In this document: piece by piece, positions 34,801 through 43,455 of the stretch
Numbering within the stretch: the stretch's first letter is position 1
Layout of the letters: each line of letters starts with the position of its first letter
From: Trachythela sp. YZ-2020
Lineage: Eukaryota > Cnidaria > Anthozoa > Malacalcyonacea > Clavulariidae
Reading direction: 5' to 3'
DNA length: 64,000 nt
NCBI GenBank assembly: GCA_016169945.1
Contig: JADLSH010000110.1
Coordinates: forward strand, 910,001 to 974,000
Translations under genes and position numbers: made by a program
The notes under the pieces: generated by a model
Told to the model about the DNA's origin: nothing
The model's input: only the letters and a program-made list of their open reading frames with translations
Database searches by the model: none

Positions 34801-37800
34801 CTAAAACAGATCAATTTCGCGTTGGCCAAACCGTTCGGATTGGTACGACCAACACATCCATTTGCACAGTTCGAGCAATGATGCACTATCTTCATGTCCG
34901 TGGGGGTGATACAGACCCCTTATTTGTCACGAAAACGGCGAACCATTAACTTCGTAGCCAATTGGTTGCTTGGACCCGCCACGCAGTGGCGCGGTTAAGT
35001 CTCGAGGGCAACTACTCGGGTCATAGCTTTCGCATTGGAGCAGCGACGACGGCTGCATCGGTAGGAGTTGCAGCCTTGGGTTAAGCCTGCCCGCAGGCTA
35101 TATAAACGCATGACATAAATGTATGATTGGGATCAGTACTGTATAAAATAAGTGGCGAAGCAATACATGGCAACTGCATGGTCGCGCTATGCAAATGAGG
35201 TGCACTTAGATAGTCTAAATACAATACATTTCTAAAGGTTTGAATAATTAGAAAATTGCACAGCATGACCAGCTGTTATGTCTAGCTCAGGGTACTTCCC
35301 CTAATTTGAACAAAAACTACTACTCATGGTGTAAATACGTAATTTTAAGAATTGGAATTCCCAGGAATTCGGCTCAATTTCCATATTAACGACCTGAATT
35401 TTAATACAAAATTAACTTTAATCCTAACCCTTAATCCTAACCCTTAATCCTAACCCTTAATCCTAACCCTTAATCCTAACCCTTAATCCTAACCCTTAAT
35501 CCTAACCCTTAATCCTAACCCTTAATCCTAACCCTTAATCCTAACCCTTAATCCTAACCCTTAATCCTAACCCTTAATCCTAACCCATAACCCTAATCTA
35601 ACATAATCCTAACCCATAATCCTAACCCTTAATCCTAATCCTAATCCATAATCCCAACCCTTAATCCTAACCCTTAATCCTAACCCTTAATCCTAACCCT
35701 TAATCCTAACCATCCTAATCCTTAATCTAAACCCTTAATCCTTCCTAATCCTACTTAATAATCCCAACCATAATCCTAACCTAATCCTAACCCTTAATTT
35801 ATCCTAACCCTTAATCCTACCTAATCTAACCCCTTAATCTAATCCTAATCCTAACCCTTAATCCTAACCCTTAATCCTAACCCTTAATCCTAACCCTTAA
35901 TCCTAACCCTTAATCCTAACCCTTAATCCTTGTGACGTAATTTCGGGATGGTAATATGGAAAGTCACCCAGGAATTTCATGCAAAAACTGATACTAAAAA
36001 TTTCTGTACGTGGGTCCTGAAATGGAAACTGAAGCGATTTAATGATTGTATATTTATATGCCTCTTTTAATATGCCTTTCACCTACATATATGTCTGGAA
36101 AGGAGAATGTAAGCCAGTATATACCTATCTCTATTTTGCATAAATGCAAGTTTCATTAAGTTTAAGGACTTTTCATGAACTAATGTTTTAAGGATCTTGC
36201 TAGCTTCGCCACTGTATATAAAATGAAACGAATTCCGAAAAAATGCATGCGTTCTGAAAATCCAAGATATAGACGAAAATCAATATCAATCATGATCATG
36301 ATATTGATTTTAATCAATTTTGTTTTACTTCAAATCTTGGATTTTCATGCAAGATGCATGACAATTGGGGATACCGACAAAACCCCCACATGACAAAAAC
36401 CCCACCGACAAAACCCCCACATGACAAAAACCCCAACGACAATATCTCCGGTGACAAAAAACCCCCAAATTAAGTGAAACAAAAGTGAACTCTATAAAAC
36501 TAAGAAAATGTTTTTAATTTCATGATTTGCCGCAGTTCGTGTTCGAAGCGTCAGGATCGCAATGAGCGATGATTTAAGAAACATGTGTGCGGACTTCAAA
36601 GATGGACGCAAGACTTTGGAGAAAATGGTTACTACTTCATGTAAAGAACACAAAACAGTTTGAACCAATATACCGGCGGATATTCGATATGTCACGTAGT
36701 TATTCTAGGTGGTGCTTACCCTAACACAACCCCTGACCCTAACCCCAACCCTAACCCCAAGCCTAACCCTAACATCATCTAATTATTTAACTCAAACTAT
36801 TATGTGTTCCTAACATGAAGTAGTAAGGGAGAAAATGCTGCATGGCGTTGGTCACAAATTATATTGTACACGGCCAAAAATCATCAACTTGTTGCAACGT
36901 TGATGAAAACAGGATTGAACAATGTTGTGCTGCCCACATTGTTCATAGTTGTCAACAATATTGATCAGCATTGTTACACCTGATTCAGGCTCAACAATGT
37001 TGTTCAATATTGTTGACAACTATGAACAATGTGGGCAGCACAACATTGTTCAATCCTGTTTTACAGCAGGCTCATAATTTTTGCGCGTGTAGTAAAATTG
37101 TAGTAAAAAGTTTTTTTCTGATAAATATATTTTGAAAAAATACTAAACATAAATGTGGGGTTTTGTCGTATTTCAGTAATTTGGGGGTTTTGGGGGAGGT
37201 CTTACTAACTTTTCGTTGCTGTTTCGATCGCCGTGTATTTCTTCTTGCTTGAAATAGAGCCTTTGACTAAGGAGGGAAATTTACAAATTAATGTGCTACT
37301 CTATATAACAGAGGAACAGTTCAATGAAATTTGAATATGCAAGAATGTGCATGAGACATTTCCTAGAATTTCAGTTGAATTAATGTTTTATGTTCATTCC
37401 TAAAGATATTGTATTATACAAAAATGTGCATTTCATATGTGAAAATATATATAATTTATATAATTCCATATATAATTTCATATGTGAGATAATATGTGAA
37501 ATTTTCATAAGGGTAGGGGTACCCAGGGGTCAAGCTGCATGCTTTACTCTGAGGGGTTGATAATCTTACTTATTAATATATAGTTAAATTTTTATACAAC
37601 AGGGGCCGGTTGTACGAAGCCAGTTTAGCTAACCGACGGATAGGCGATGTTACAGAGGACAATTCTTAAGGACAACACGCAATGCGTTGATTGGTTCTGT
37701 TACGATTTGTATTGCGAATGGTCGCTAAAAATCAGTGGCGGAAATTCCTTTTTTCCGGTGGGGGGCAAAGCCTCCTAACTCCTAACTTTTGCTACAAACC

Positions 37801-40800
37801 CCCCATTTACACTCAAAATGGGCTGTTTTTAGCCCTTTTTAGGTCAAAATTTCCGCCACTGCTAAAAATTGTTGAATGTAATGATCACCTTAATATACTA
37901 AAGATGGTTAATGCCACTCTTCCAGTAAATGCATGAAAGTGCCATTAAATTTAGGCTTATTCATACGATAAGCTAAACAGGCTGCGTACAACCGGTGTCA
38001 CAGCGGATAGTGCCCCCCCGCGGATAGTGTCCCCTTTAATTAAGGCCGTTTTCCACTTCAAACGTATCGTCTCCTAGCATTTTCTTTTGCGTCGAAGTCA
38101 TTCGTTCTACCCGAGTGCTCAGGAAACAAAGAAATACGCTACGTTTCGCTATGATACGGTTGAAGTGGAAAACAGCCTTTAGATTCCCGCGGATAGTGTC
38201 TCCCACGTGAAAGTCAAAAACAAAAGCTCAGATTTGAGAGGAAATCTATTTTATATGACAAATTCTGCTAAATAATAACGCTAAAAGGAGAAGAACAACA
38301 CAATGACTATCAATAATGAAACTATTTCCCTATAAAGTATATAATAGTTCGGAAAGACTAAAATTATCCAGAATGCTGATGGTGGAGTAGCACAAATCAC
38401 ACAAAATGCTTAATTCCAGTTTCTTAATTTAACCCATATATATATTTATAATATAGTCATCCACCGTATATGACCTATTCTGCAATCTGATTGGCTGAGC
38501 TACTCGCTGTATATTATATCTTATTGGATTCTTCTGAGCCCAATATGGAAAAATATTAAGTCTCGACCCACAATATTGAAGTCTCGACTTAATATTTTGC
38601 CATATTGGGCTCAGAAGAATCCAATACGATATATTATTATATACAGCGAGTAGCTCAGCCAATCAGATTGCAGAATAGGTCATATACGGTGGATGACTAT
38701 ATTATAAAACCGATTATATCACTTTAAGTCATGAAAAAAACACATAACAAAAACATTTAAGGTTTGTGGGTGAACGAACAAGGTTTGTGGGTGAACGAAC
38801 TGTAAAAATATTACAACAGAGAAGAGATGGTTTGTGGGTGAACGAACTGTTAATGTCTATAAGACTATATTATAAAACAATTATACCATTCGCTCTTGTC
38901 GTATATCAGCTCATATACGACTCGAGCTCATGGTATAATTGTTACATAGATATATGTTTTGGGGAAACGGTCAAAAACGGTTTATATTAGTCCAAATTTC
39001 AGGACCAAAGAACGCAAGAACTAAAACTTATCTCCGTATTTCTTTGGGGAGACAGAATCTGCGAGGGGGGACACTATCCGCGTCGCGTATAATGTCCGGG
39101 GAGACCGCCAAACGTCCAGTAGGTGCACATACCAACAACTGTTCTGTCTCATTCAACAATGAATGAAGTTGTAAAATTTCTTGATTTTTCTTCGCCAACT
39201 CTTCTTTCGCTTTCATGATTTCTAAATGTCTACTCTGTTGGTCTTGAGCTTCATAGGGATTCACACAAAGTATAATGATATTAAACTTAACATGATTCTA
39301 AATTTATCGTTCAAACATCTTCCGGTTTCTCCAATGCAAAGCATTCTACATTAAATTTTACTGCATGCGATACAGTAAATGAGAGGGAAGAAAGTGCACG
39401 CGGAACTGAGCTTGATATAGTCATGTTCGATTTAGGTGCACAATAGTGATAGACAAATCTCCAAGGATTTATAGAGTAATAGAATAGAAGTTCCATCTTG
39501 AAACTGTTTGAAAAAATTCAACAGTATAATATTTCGAATTTAGGACAAATTCATCATCAGACTAATTTACAGAAGCTAATCTACACACGTACAAACGCAC
39601 AAGTTGTACCAAACCTGCACTGCAGCAGACTTGTACCTAATGAATGCTGTTTCAACAATCCTGTTATTAGGACGTGTTCGCACTGCTTGTTCCTATAGTT
39701 TGTTGACAAGTTGTCACTTGCTACAAGGTTGCATGTTGACTCAACAGACCTGTTACAAGTTGTTCCAATAACTTGTTATCGTCCTGCAATTCAACAACTT
39801 GTTTAACAGGTTGTGAATGACAACCTTGTAGCAACTTGATAACATGACAACATTGTTACAAACCTGTTGACAAGATTGCTACAAGTTTGTTGCGAACACA
39901 TCTTGTTGACAAGATGTGAGGCTGCGCGTGTAGTCTATATATACAAACGTGGTGACATCATCAACAGGAAGAAAGCGTTTTGGTGCGATGAGGGATAGTA
40001 GTATGAGAGTGTTATGTCAAGTCGAATAGTGTCAGGTCTTGGCTGGCTTTAATATTACTGTTGAATTTCGTCTCCTCTTGTTTTTTTCAATTATTGAGTT
40101 TCAAGATGGAACTTCTATGTGGAGTTTGTTTTTTGCTTTATTTCATGAAGTTACCGGCGGACAACCGATTTATATTTAGGGCAAACGTAGGAAGCTATAG
40201 ACTAACTTGTTTCACAGATATTTTGCTGTGACGATGGAAGTCTAAGCTAGGGGGTTGTCAGACAGGGGTCGAAATCTACGCTACACCGCTATTCCGTGTA
40301 TAGTATATAGTATCAATCTATAGTACCAGTACGTTATTGAAGATACTTTTACCGTTAAATCTTTGTTGATTTCGTACGGTAGTTGATTTCGTACAGTAGT
40401 TCGCTTGCTTATGTTATCTTGCTCAATAAATTTGCTATATTACAGACTGGTGCCAGCTTGGCTTGTGAGTTGTGGTCAAAATCAACTTTAGTTAGTGTAA
40501 TAGAGCAATACTGCATAACAGAGCAATGCACTTGATAGGAATGGGGGAGGAAATGGCACCGGGAAGAATGGTACCATTACCAAAACAATACACTAAAATC
40601 TAAATTAAGAACATTGCTACCGCTAATTTCTTCATTTTTAACTTTATATATTTAATATTCACATTTTATATACATTCCTAACCTGTTATATATCCTAGTG
40701 GCTGAATACTGTTAAGAGGAGTTTTTTGGTATATTATGCTACACACGCTCAAAACTTACTAAATGGCGAAAACAAGTTATTGACACGCTAATTCTATAGA

Positions 40801-41449
40801 AATTCAGAATTGAAAGGTATGGCTGACTCATTTAATAGATGTTTTTCCAAAAATAATAGTGCGAAAAATACTTAATCAAAAAAAATATACAATTCAAATC
40901 TCTTAGAGTTTGAATTTCATGTGTAGTGCCATAGGCACTAGATGTATAAATAGAATGCAATGTTTGTTTGTTGATCTTTATATAGTTCAGGGTCTTGACG
41001 CTTACCTCACAAATATCAGAGACATTAGCCTGTGAACAAGTTCTCAGAGACAAAAAGGAATAGTAGATCTTCAGACGGAATGGTAAATTTCAACATATAC
41101 TATTCCGGTTGAATAGTATAGCAACAAATGTAAGTTTCGAACCCTGGCGGTTGTCAGAGAAAATGGAAGATGTTTCACTGTCGGCGTTTTTTAGGATATG
41201 AAAATCCTTCCTAATGATACGTCTTATTTTGAAATTAAAGGGATGGTAAGCGAGAACTAAGGGAGTTTTGCTGTTAGAAACATTGGTCTCTGTGGATATC
41301 GGAATAGTGGATTATAAAGGCTTTCATAAAGACAATGTTTTTACATTAGTGTTACTGTAGCTGTTTGACGATAGACGAAATTTACATGAAGTACCTTTTT
41401 GAGCAGCATCTTGAAGCTGGTTGTGTTTTTCAATCAACCTTTCTAAAGC
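22699..41449 (-). CDS. MED4: Mediator complex subunit 4 (MED4), split gene
   Basis: Five minus-strand exons are visible: 41449-41395, 39242-39133, 37266-37210, 34558-34472 and 22886-22699. They encode in order a coiled-coil start (ALERLIEKHNQLQ), the main coiled coil (AKEELAKKNQEILQLHSLL), a short Lys-rich bridge (KKKYTAIETATK), the signature ITSEELIKYAHRISSS, and the signature DPRRPYPLDIEMRSGLLG followed by a polar tail and stop. This is the MED4 family pattern; MED4 sits in the Mediator middle module and links activators to RNA polymerase II. N-terminal exons are not found and probably lie above 41.5 kb. Introns up to 11.6 kb are filled with transposons and one nested GPCR gene. One exon appears one base short. 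Confidence 0.85.
22938..23722. repeat. Foldback unit with GTCAAACGAGG ends
   Basis: The left end (agcccccgtcaaacgaggatgagagttg) and right end (caactcccatcctcgtttgactaggactt) are inverted, and both are rich in gagagttg motifs. It sits just upstream of the MED4 last exon, inside its large intron. No coding content. Confidence 0.7.
23723..24510. other. Intronic stretch, no gene
   Basis: AT-rich with short TA runs near 24240 and 24280. Nothing else is recognised. Confidence 0.5.
24511..24873 (-). pseudogene. LINE ORF2 C-terminal fragment
   Basis: The frame of 120 residues gives VKILGVTLRQDLKLNDHASK, then a region with LVQFYCACIRSVLEYACQAF and IERIQKRALRIL. This is the thumb and post-RT region of non-LTR retrotransposon ORF2. 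The catalytic fingers and palm are missing upstream. The frame itself is open, which suggests a fairly recent fragment. It lies in the MED4 intron in the same orientation. Confidence 0.8.
24874..25477. other. Intronic stretch, no gene
   Basis: No feature is recognised here. Confidence 0.45.
25478..27784. mobile_element. Unclassified transposon with ~290-base inverted ends
   Basis: Left arm 25478-25770 and right arm 27524-27784 are inverted copies. They share the actgatctggatatagactg, gtgaagccggaagtcatgct and cgggatttgaaagttcgaag motifs. The interior (1.75 kb) has only short open frames, none with a domain I recognise. The long arms suggest a DNA transposon of unclear superfamily. No clean target duplication was found. 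Confidence 0.65.
27785..28528. other. Intronic stretch downstream of the GPCR gene
   Basis: No gene is seen. It includes the likely 3' untranslated region of the GPCR (minus strand), with tttatt motifs near 28430-28440 that read AATAAA-like on the minus strand. Confidence 0.4.
28529..29386 (-). CDS. Rhodopsin-class (class A) G-protein-coupled receptor
   Basis: A single intact exon of 285 residues with seven hydrophobic segments. TM1 has the conserved Asn in GVCLNSFVML (residue 27), TM2 the Asp in SCCDLLAVL (56), and TM3 ends in FDRYLATFYPVF with DRY at 110-112. TM7 lacks NPxxY and has NCTFNCLIFYWKN instead, a form I associate with expanded cnidarian receptor families. The C-terminal tail is short and basic. 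The N-terminus is very short, so the ligand is probably small, but it cannot be named. It lies in the 11.6-kb MED4 intron on the same strand, and the lack of introns fits either retrotransposition or the intronless habit of these receptors. Confidence 0.88.
   Translation of the reverse strand: MELSYFINVIFLFVVNVLFFFSGVCLNSFVMLSLRRSAQLRKKLCYFMIMVLSCCDLLAVLTNNPLMAAITILWLTGESGVYAKWVNISLSISNIFLGFSLLALLIMNFDRYLATFYPVFHRTSVTKGRLLSLLAILIIVALTLGVISVNGLVISEQVHIIISFTILFPPMLFINCKLFTIARKSRRNNEISPEMKKTFSLKNVSSCLLAVACFVMLSIPAFVYIGLKTTSSKETTTFDNVRLAVLWTKTIASMNCTFNCLIFYWKNKILRTEGMRIIKGLKMCR
29387..29595. other. Upstream region of the GPCR gene
   Basis: AT-rich sequence with tatatata runs near 29436 that could serve as promoter elements. 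There is no direct evidence. Confidence 0.3.
29829..30839 (+). pseudogene. Harbinger DDE transposase (HARBI1-like)
   Basis: The ATG at 29829 opens MDNMANVWLNRL; a one-base shift near 29887 leads into the main frame, which runs from 29886 to 30839 with a single TAG at 30147-30149. Helix-turn-helix-like sequence (FQQACGDLCDISQPSASRII) precedes the catalytic core. DDE residues are visible in GTMDCTHIKN (D), GDNGYPCRPY (D) and RNTVERMFGVWKR (E). The enzyme would cut and paste the element at TWA sites. Apart from the shift and one stop it looks complete, about 335 residues, close to the family length. Confidence 0.88.
31047..32147 (-). pseudogene. Harbinger Myb/SANT-like accessory protein, two exons
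   Basis: Exon 1 (32147-31758) opens MSQSRQYFSELEKSIIRELV and carries the SANT-like domain, ending before a GTAAGAG donor. A frameshift near 32050 separates the first helix from the CTWETLTEEFN and KQIKKCWENIKSRAKK blocks. Exon 2 (31357-31047) begins after ttgtag with a matching phase and encodes a coiled-coil tail (EKQHTLEMEILEIRKNNLLE), with one in-frame TAG after KISSAQ. This protein normally recruits the transposase to the ends of the element. It converges on the transposase gene. Confidence 0.75.
32420..32753. other. Intronic spacer
   Basis: The segment near 32480 (gtcaatttccatatcaac) resembles the left end of the satellite-bearing repeat at 35370. Inverted motifs agcccggtttgtcgag and ggccaccccggcaaaccag (32610, 32691) form a weak foldback. 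No gene is seen. Confidence 0.4.
32754..33511. mobile_element. Tc1/mariner-type MITE
   Basis: Inverted ends CAGGTGTATGTACCACAGAA are flanked by TA on both sides (32752-32753 and 33512-33513). At 758 bases with no ORF it is non-autonomous. The right end repeats the inner motif ggtattctgtggta twice. Confidence 0.85.
33514..34136. other. Intronic stretch, no gene
   Basis: No gene or repeat end is recognised. A T-rich tract lies at 34020-34037. Confidence 0.45.
34137..34390 (-). pseudogene. LINE ORF2 C-terminal tail fragment
   Basis: Minus-strand translation gives TFQNSFYNRTPRVFNSLP, then RIRKAGVTIGQFKSYLLTY and a final YDIDAPQTFKSICVKCHVC. The RTPRVxNSLP block and a Cys-rich end are typical of the C-terminus of CR1/L2-like ORF2 proteins. 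Only this tail is left. It lies next to the MED4 exon at 34472. Confidence 0.65.
34472..34558 (-). CDS. MED4: MED4 exon (ITSEELIKYAHRIS signature)
   Basis: The 87-base exon lies between ctctttag and CCAG|gtaagt. It encodes QITSEELIKYAHRISSS and ends EAPPNWMP plus one base of Gly, which is completed by the last exon. This is the most conserved MED4 block. Confidence 0.85.
34650..35083 (+). pseudogene. Tyrosine recombinase fragment (DIRS/Crypton-like)
   Basis: The plus frame encodes TGLFGLLHSGEFT, a LRIKASKTDQFRVGQ block, and after an in-frame TAA (34946-34948) RSQLVAWTRHAVARLSLEG and YSGHSFRIGAATTAASVG. The His-x2-Arg motif is present. The first catalytic Arg is replaced (LHSGEF where LRSGEF is usual), and the nucleophile Tyr part is lost after about 35060. 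It differs clearly from the Ngaro recombinase at 15.8 kb. It overlaps no MED4 exon. Confidence 0.72.
35084..35340. other. Intronic spacer
   Basis: No feature is recognised. Confidence 0.4.
35341..35990. repeat. Telomere-like 13-base satellite inside an inverted-end repeat
   Basis: From about 35399 to 35935 the unit TTAATCCTAACCC repeats some forty times, with degenerate units in the middle (35580-35840). The flanks carry imperfect inverted motifs: tttccatattaacgacctgaatt on the left, and on the right the complement of tttccatattaccatcccgaaatt. So it may be a MITE whose core expanded as a satellite. The unit resembles the telomeric CCCTAA repeat with an extra ttaat. Confidence 0.85.
36290..36350. 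repeat. Short palindrome
   Basis: aatcaatatcaatcatgatcatgatattgatttt is a near-perfect inverted repeat, with longer imperfect pairing of the flanks. Confidence 0.6.
36367..37200. repeat. Foldback unit with aaaacccccacatgac ends
   Basis: The left side has three to four units of gacaaaaaccccc; the right side has the inverted ggggttttgtcg and gggggttttgg motifs. It contains a short telomere-like run (36717-36773) and the palindrome at 36867. The right edge lies 10 bases from a MED4 exon. Confidence 0.55.
36867..37091. repeat. Foldback MITE with TACACG(C)GCAAAAA ends
   Basis: Two perfect 59-base arms (36906-36964 and 37004-37062) surround a 39-base loop; outer ends tacacggccaaaaat and atttttgcgcgtgta pair too. 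It is probably young, because the arms are identical. Confidence 0.92.
37210..37266 (-). CDS. MED4: MED4 exon with apparent one-base deletion
   Basis: The 57-base exon lies between ctccttag and gttagt. Its start fits SKALFQA and its end fits KKKYTAIETATK, both matching the MED4 bridge, but in frames one base apart. Neighbouring exons demand 58 bases. The missing base falls in an AAGAAGAAA run near 37245, so an assembly or sequencing error is likely. An alternative donor in the previous exon could also restore the frame, with a poorer family match. Confidence 0.6.
37601..38000. repeat. Foldback MITE with ACCGGTTGTACG-like ends
   Basis: Ends gccggttgtacgaagccagtttagct and agctaaacaggctgcgtacaaccgg are inverted. 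A small hAT MITE (37733-37861) is inserted inside. Confidence 0.8.
37733..37861. mobile_element. 129-bp hAT-type MITE, nested
   Basis: Ends CAGTGGCGGAAATT and its complement, flanked by the 8-bp duplication CTAAAAAT (37725-37732 and 37862-37869). Insertion into the surrounding foldback gives a clear order of events. Confidence 0.88.
38042..38181. repeat. Foldback repeat
   Basis: aaggccgttttccacttcaa and ttgaagtggaaaacagcctt flank about 100 bases. The motif gcggatagtgtccc lies on both sides and again, inverted, at 39068, suggesting a further nested layer. Confidence 0.7.
38445..38707. repeat. Long near-perfect palindrome (foldback MITE)
   Basis: Arms of about 125 bases start ttataatatagtcatccacc and pair almost fully, with a short centre near 38575. 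No coding content. Confidence 0.92.
39133..39242 (-). CDS. MED4: MED4 exon (main coiled coil)
   Basis: The 110-base exon lies between an acceptor (gctcaag) and the donor TTG|gtatgt. It gives QQSRHLEIMKAKEELAKK and then NQEILQLHSLLNETEQLL, a heptad-rich helix. The phase joins the flanking exons. Confidence 0.75.
39487..40111. repeat. Foldback unit with a second unit nested inside
   Basis: Outer ends agaagttccatcttgaaac and gtttcaagatggaacttct are inverted. Inside, 39580-39932 is a separate unit with ctacacacg/gcgtgtag ends, full of caagttgt/acaacttg motifs. Confidence 0.7.
40112..41394. other. Intronic stretch, no gene
   Basis: No convincing gene or complete repeat. An aataaa lies at 40425 but without context. 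Confidence 0.4.
41395..41449 (-). CDS. MED4: MED4 exon (coiled coil start)
   Basis: The 55-base exon lies between tttctag and gtacttc. It begins in phase 0 and leaves one base for the next exon, which fits exactly. It encodes ALERLIEKHNQLQDAAQK. An upstream open piece at about 41690-41650 (EIVGLLGEVKYLN, donor gtacgt) might be the preceding exon, but I am not sure. Confidence 0.65.
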
Positions 41450-41859
41450 CTAGAAAAACAATATGCATGTATACAGATTTCGTCATTTGTCATAAACTGA
41501 TACCCGCAGCAGTTGAATACCAAAGCCCCTGAGGCTTCTTCTAATGCCAGAACCAGCCGACGATTTAAAGAAATAAAATTAAAACAAAAACCGAAAAATG
41601 AAAACATCTTAATTGAAAATCCAAAATATGGACTAAAAAGACGTACATTTAAATACTTTACTTCTCCTAATAAACCTACAATTTCCTGACAACTTGCATG
41701 GTTGTCCACGAATCACATGCAAGGTTACTTTAACCAGGATTTGGAAGTGATGTTATAAAATAACATGTATATAACGCGTGCTCTGATTGGTCGAAACCCG
41801 TGTTTGGATCAGGCCATCCAAACACGGAAGACTATCGTGTTGTTGTTATTTTATAAAAC

Positions 41860-42048
41860 AATTACTTTATGGTTTCCGTGTTTGGATGGCCTGATCCAAA
41901 CACTTGGGAATGTTGCTCGAGTTAAGAAAAGCTCGCAAAATCACTCGCCTTCGGCTCGAGATTTCGCGCGCTTTTCTTAACTCTCGCAACATTCCCGCGT
42001 GTTTGGATCAGGCCATCCAAACACGGAAACCATAAAGTAATTGTATAT
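41860..42048. repeat. Foldback MITE
   Basis: Arms of about 70 bases starting aattactttatggtttccgtgtttggatggcc are mirrored. A third copy of the gtttggatcaggccatccaaacac motif lies just to the left (41802-41825). Confidence 0.88.
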
Positions 42049-42246
42049 TAGTGTTAGGTAAATTAAGAAATAATTTGACATTGCTCTCAACATGACCCTG
42101 CATGATCTACTGTTATTAAAGGTTTAGCACGGGCAGTGGACTTATAGAAAACTGAGCCATTTCACGGCCATTTTTAATTAGCCTAAAGAACTACTCAGAA
42201 TTAACCTAACAATGCATGCCCATGCAGGAACACATTCCCTGGCATC

Positions 42247-42437
42247 CCTGCATGTAGCCTGCGTGGCAGGCGTTCTATTGTGCGGGAGGGAGTTTTGTTT
42301 AGAGCGCGCGCTTTTTTTGAGAGGAGAAAAAGCGAAGGGACAGGCGAAATTTCGCCTCTCAAAAAAAGCGCACGCTCTAAACAAAACTCCCTCCCCCACA
42401 ATAGAACGCCTGCCACGCAGGCTACGCTGCATGCAAC
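42247..42437. repeat. Foldback MITE
   Basis: Arms of about 85 bases (catgtagcctgcgtggcaggcg... and complement) surround a short loop. Open frames on both strands here are only mirror images of each other. Confidence 0.9.
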
Positions 42438-42747
42438 GCTATCTTAAATCCGTTCCAAGATGCGTTCCGAACGCATTCGTTCCGAATTGTGTCCCAATTG
42501 CGTTCTAGTCCAAATGTAACGCGTTTTTGGAACGCGTTCTGGATGCCGCCGGAATTTACCGCGGTATTTCGAATATTCGAGTAACAAAAATTTGTCACAT
42601 TTGGTTCGCACAGCGAACAACAGGAACTGTGGGAATCGCGGAGTATGCACGAAACACAATTAATTCTCTGCGATCAGATGGGACTAAAATAACAAATATA
42701 AATACAAGATCCACCCGATCAAGAGGGAATTGAAGCATCGAGAATAT

Positions 42748-43005
42748 TTAGACATGGTTGAAAGTGATGAACCAGGCCTGGGTTTAGCCAGAGATTCCTA
42801 TACACGCTCGTTTGCAACGGTCCAATTGCTGAAGCTCTCAACCATGAGTTAGCTTTGAAAGAGACACGTGAACATGCATGGTCTACAATAACTTGGGTGG
42901 TGTTCTTAGACCTGGTAAAAGCTTTTGACCGGGTATATCGTGAGATGCTTTGGATGGTGCTCTTGAAGTTTGGTGTTCCCAAAAAGCTGGACCGGTGCAG
43001 ATTTT
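42748..43005 (+). pseudogene. LINE RT motif-A fragment
   Basis: The frame ending at 43005 reads HAWSTITWVVFLDLVKAFDR and then EMLWMVLLKFGVPKKL. FLDLVKAFD is motif A of non-LTR retrotransposon RT, where one catalytic Asp binds metal. Upstream sequence shifts frame. Only this short stretch is left. Confidence 0.7.
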
Positions 43006-43421
43006 AAACATTGACTAGTCTTAATCTCTTCTCGTACATTTAAGAAAGTTCTGTACGAGGACTAAGTTTTCCTTAGCTGACAAGTTTACTGTGCATTGCT
43101 TGACGAGGAGCAATGTTCAAAAGCTGCTTCCGTGAACTTCTGAATACAGAAATTTGTTTGTATGTATGGTATGGTATGGTATGGTGTTCTACACTACAAA
43201 TGAGCAATCAAACATGCTAAAAAATCTGCTTGCTTGACTGCATTGATTCTTTAGAGAGGTTGCTTGCAAAATCTAGTTTTACTACTTATTATTACCGACA
43301 TTGTAGCCTATCTCTAACATCATGTTGTTTGTCACAACTTTGAGTTTGAATGTAAAAATATGTGTCTATAGATACATTAACCCATTAGCTGGCAATGCGC
43401 CCAGATGCGCCCTACTTTAGT

Positions 43422-43455
<34 letters not shown>

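Noticed and set aside
35399..35935. CRISPR-like array
   Set aside because: The 13-base units are contiguous with no spacers, and the context is eukaryotic.
41650..41690. Upstream MED4 exon (EIVGLLGEVKYLN)
   Set aside because: The donor and phase fit, but the similarity is too weak to include it in the gene.
42178..42508. Overlapping open frames on both strands with the same peptides
   Set aside because: They are mirror images caused by the palindrome at 42247-42437, not genes.
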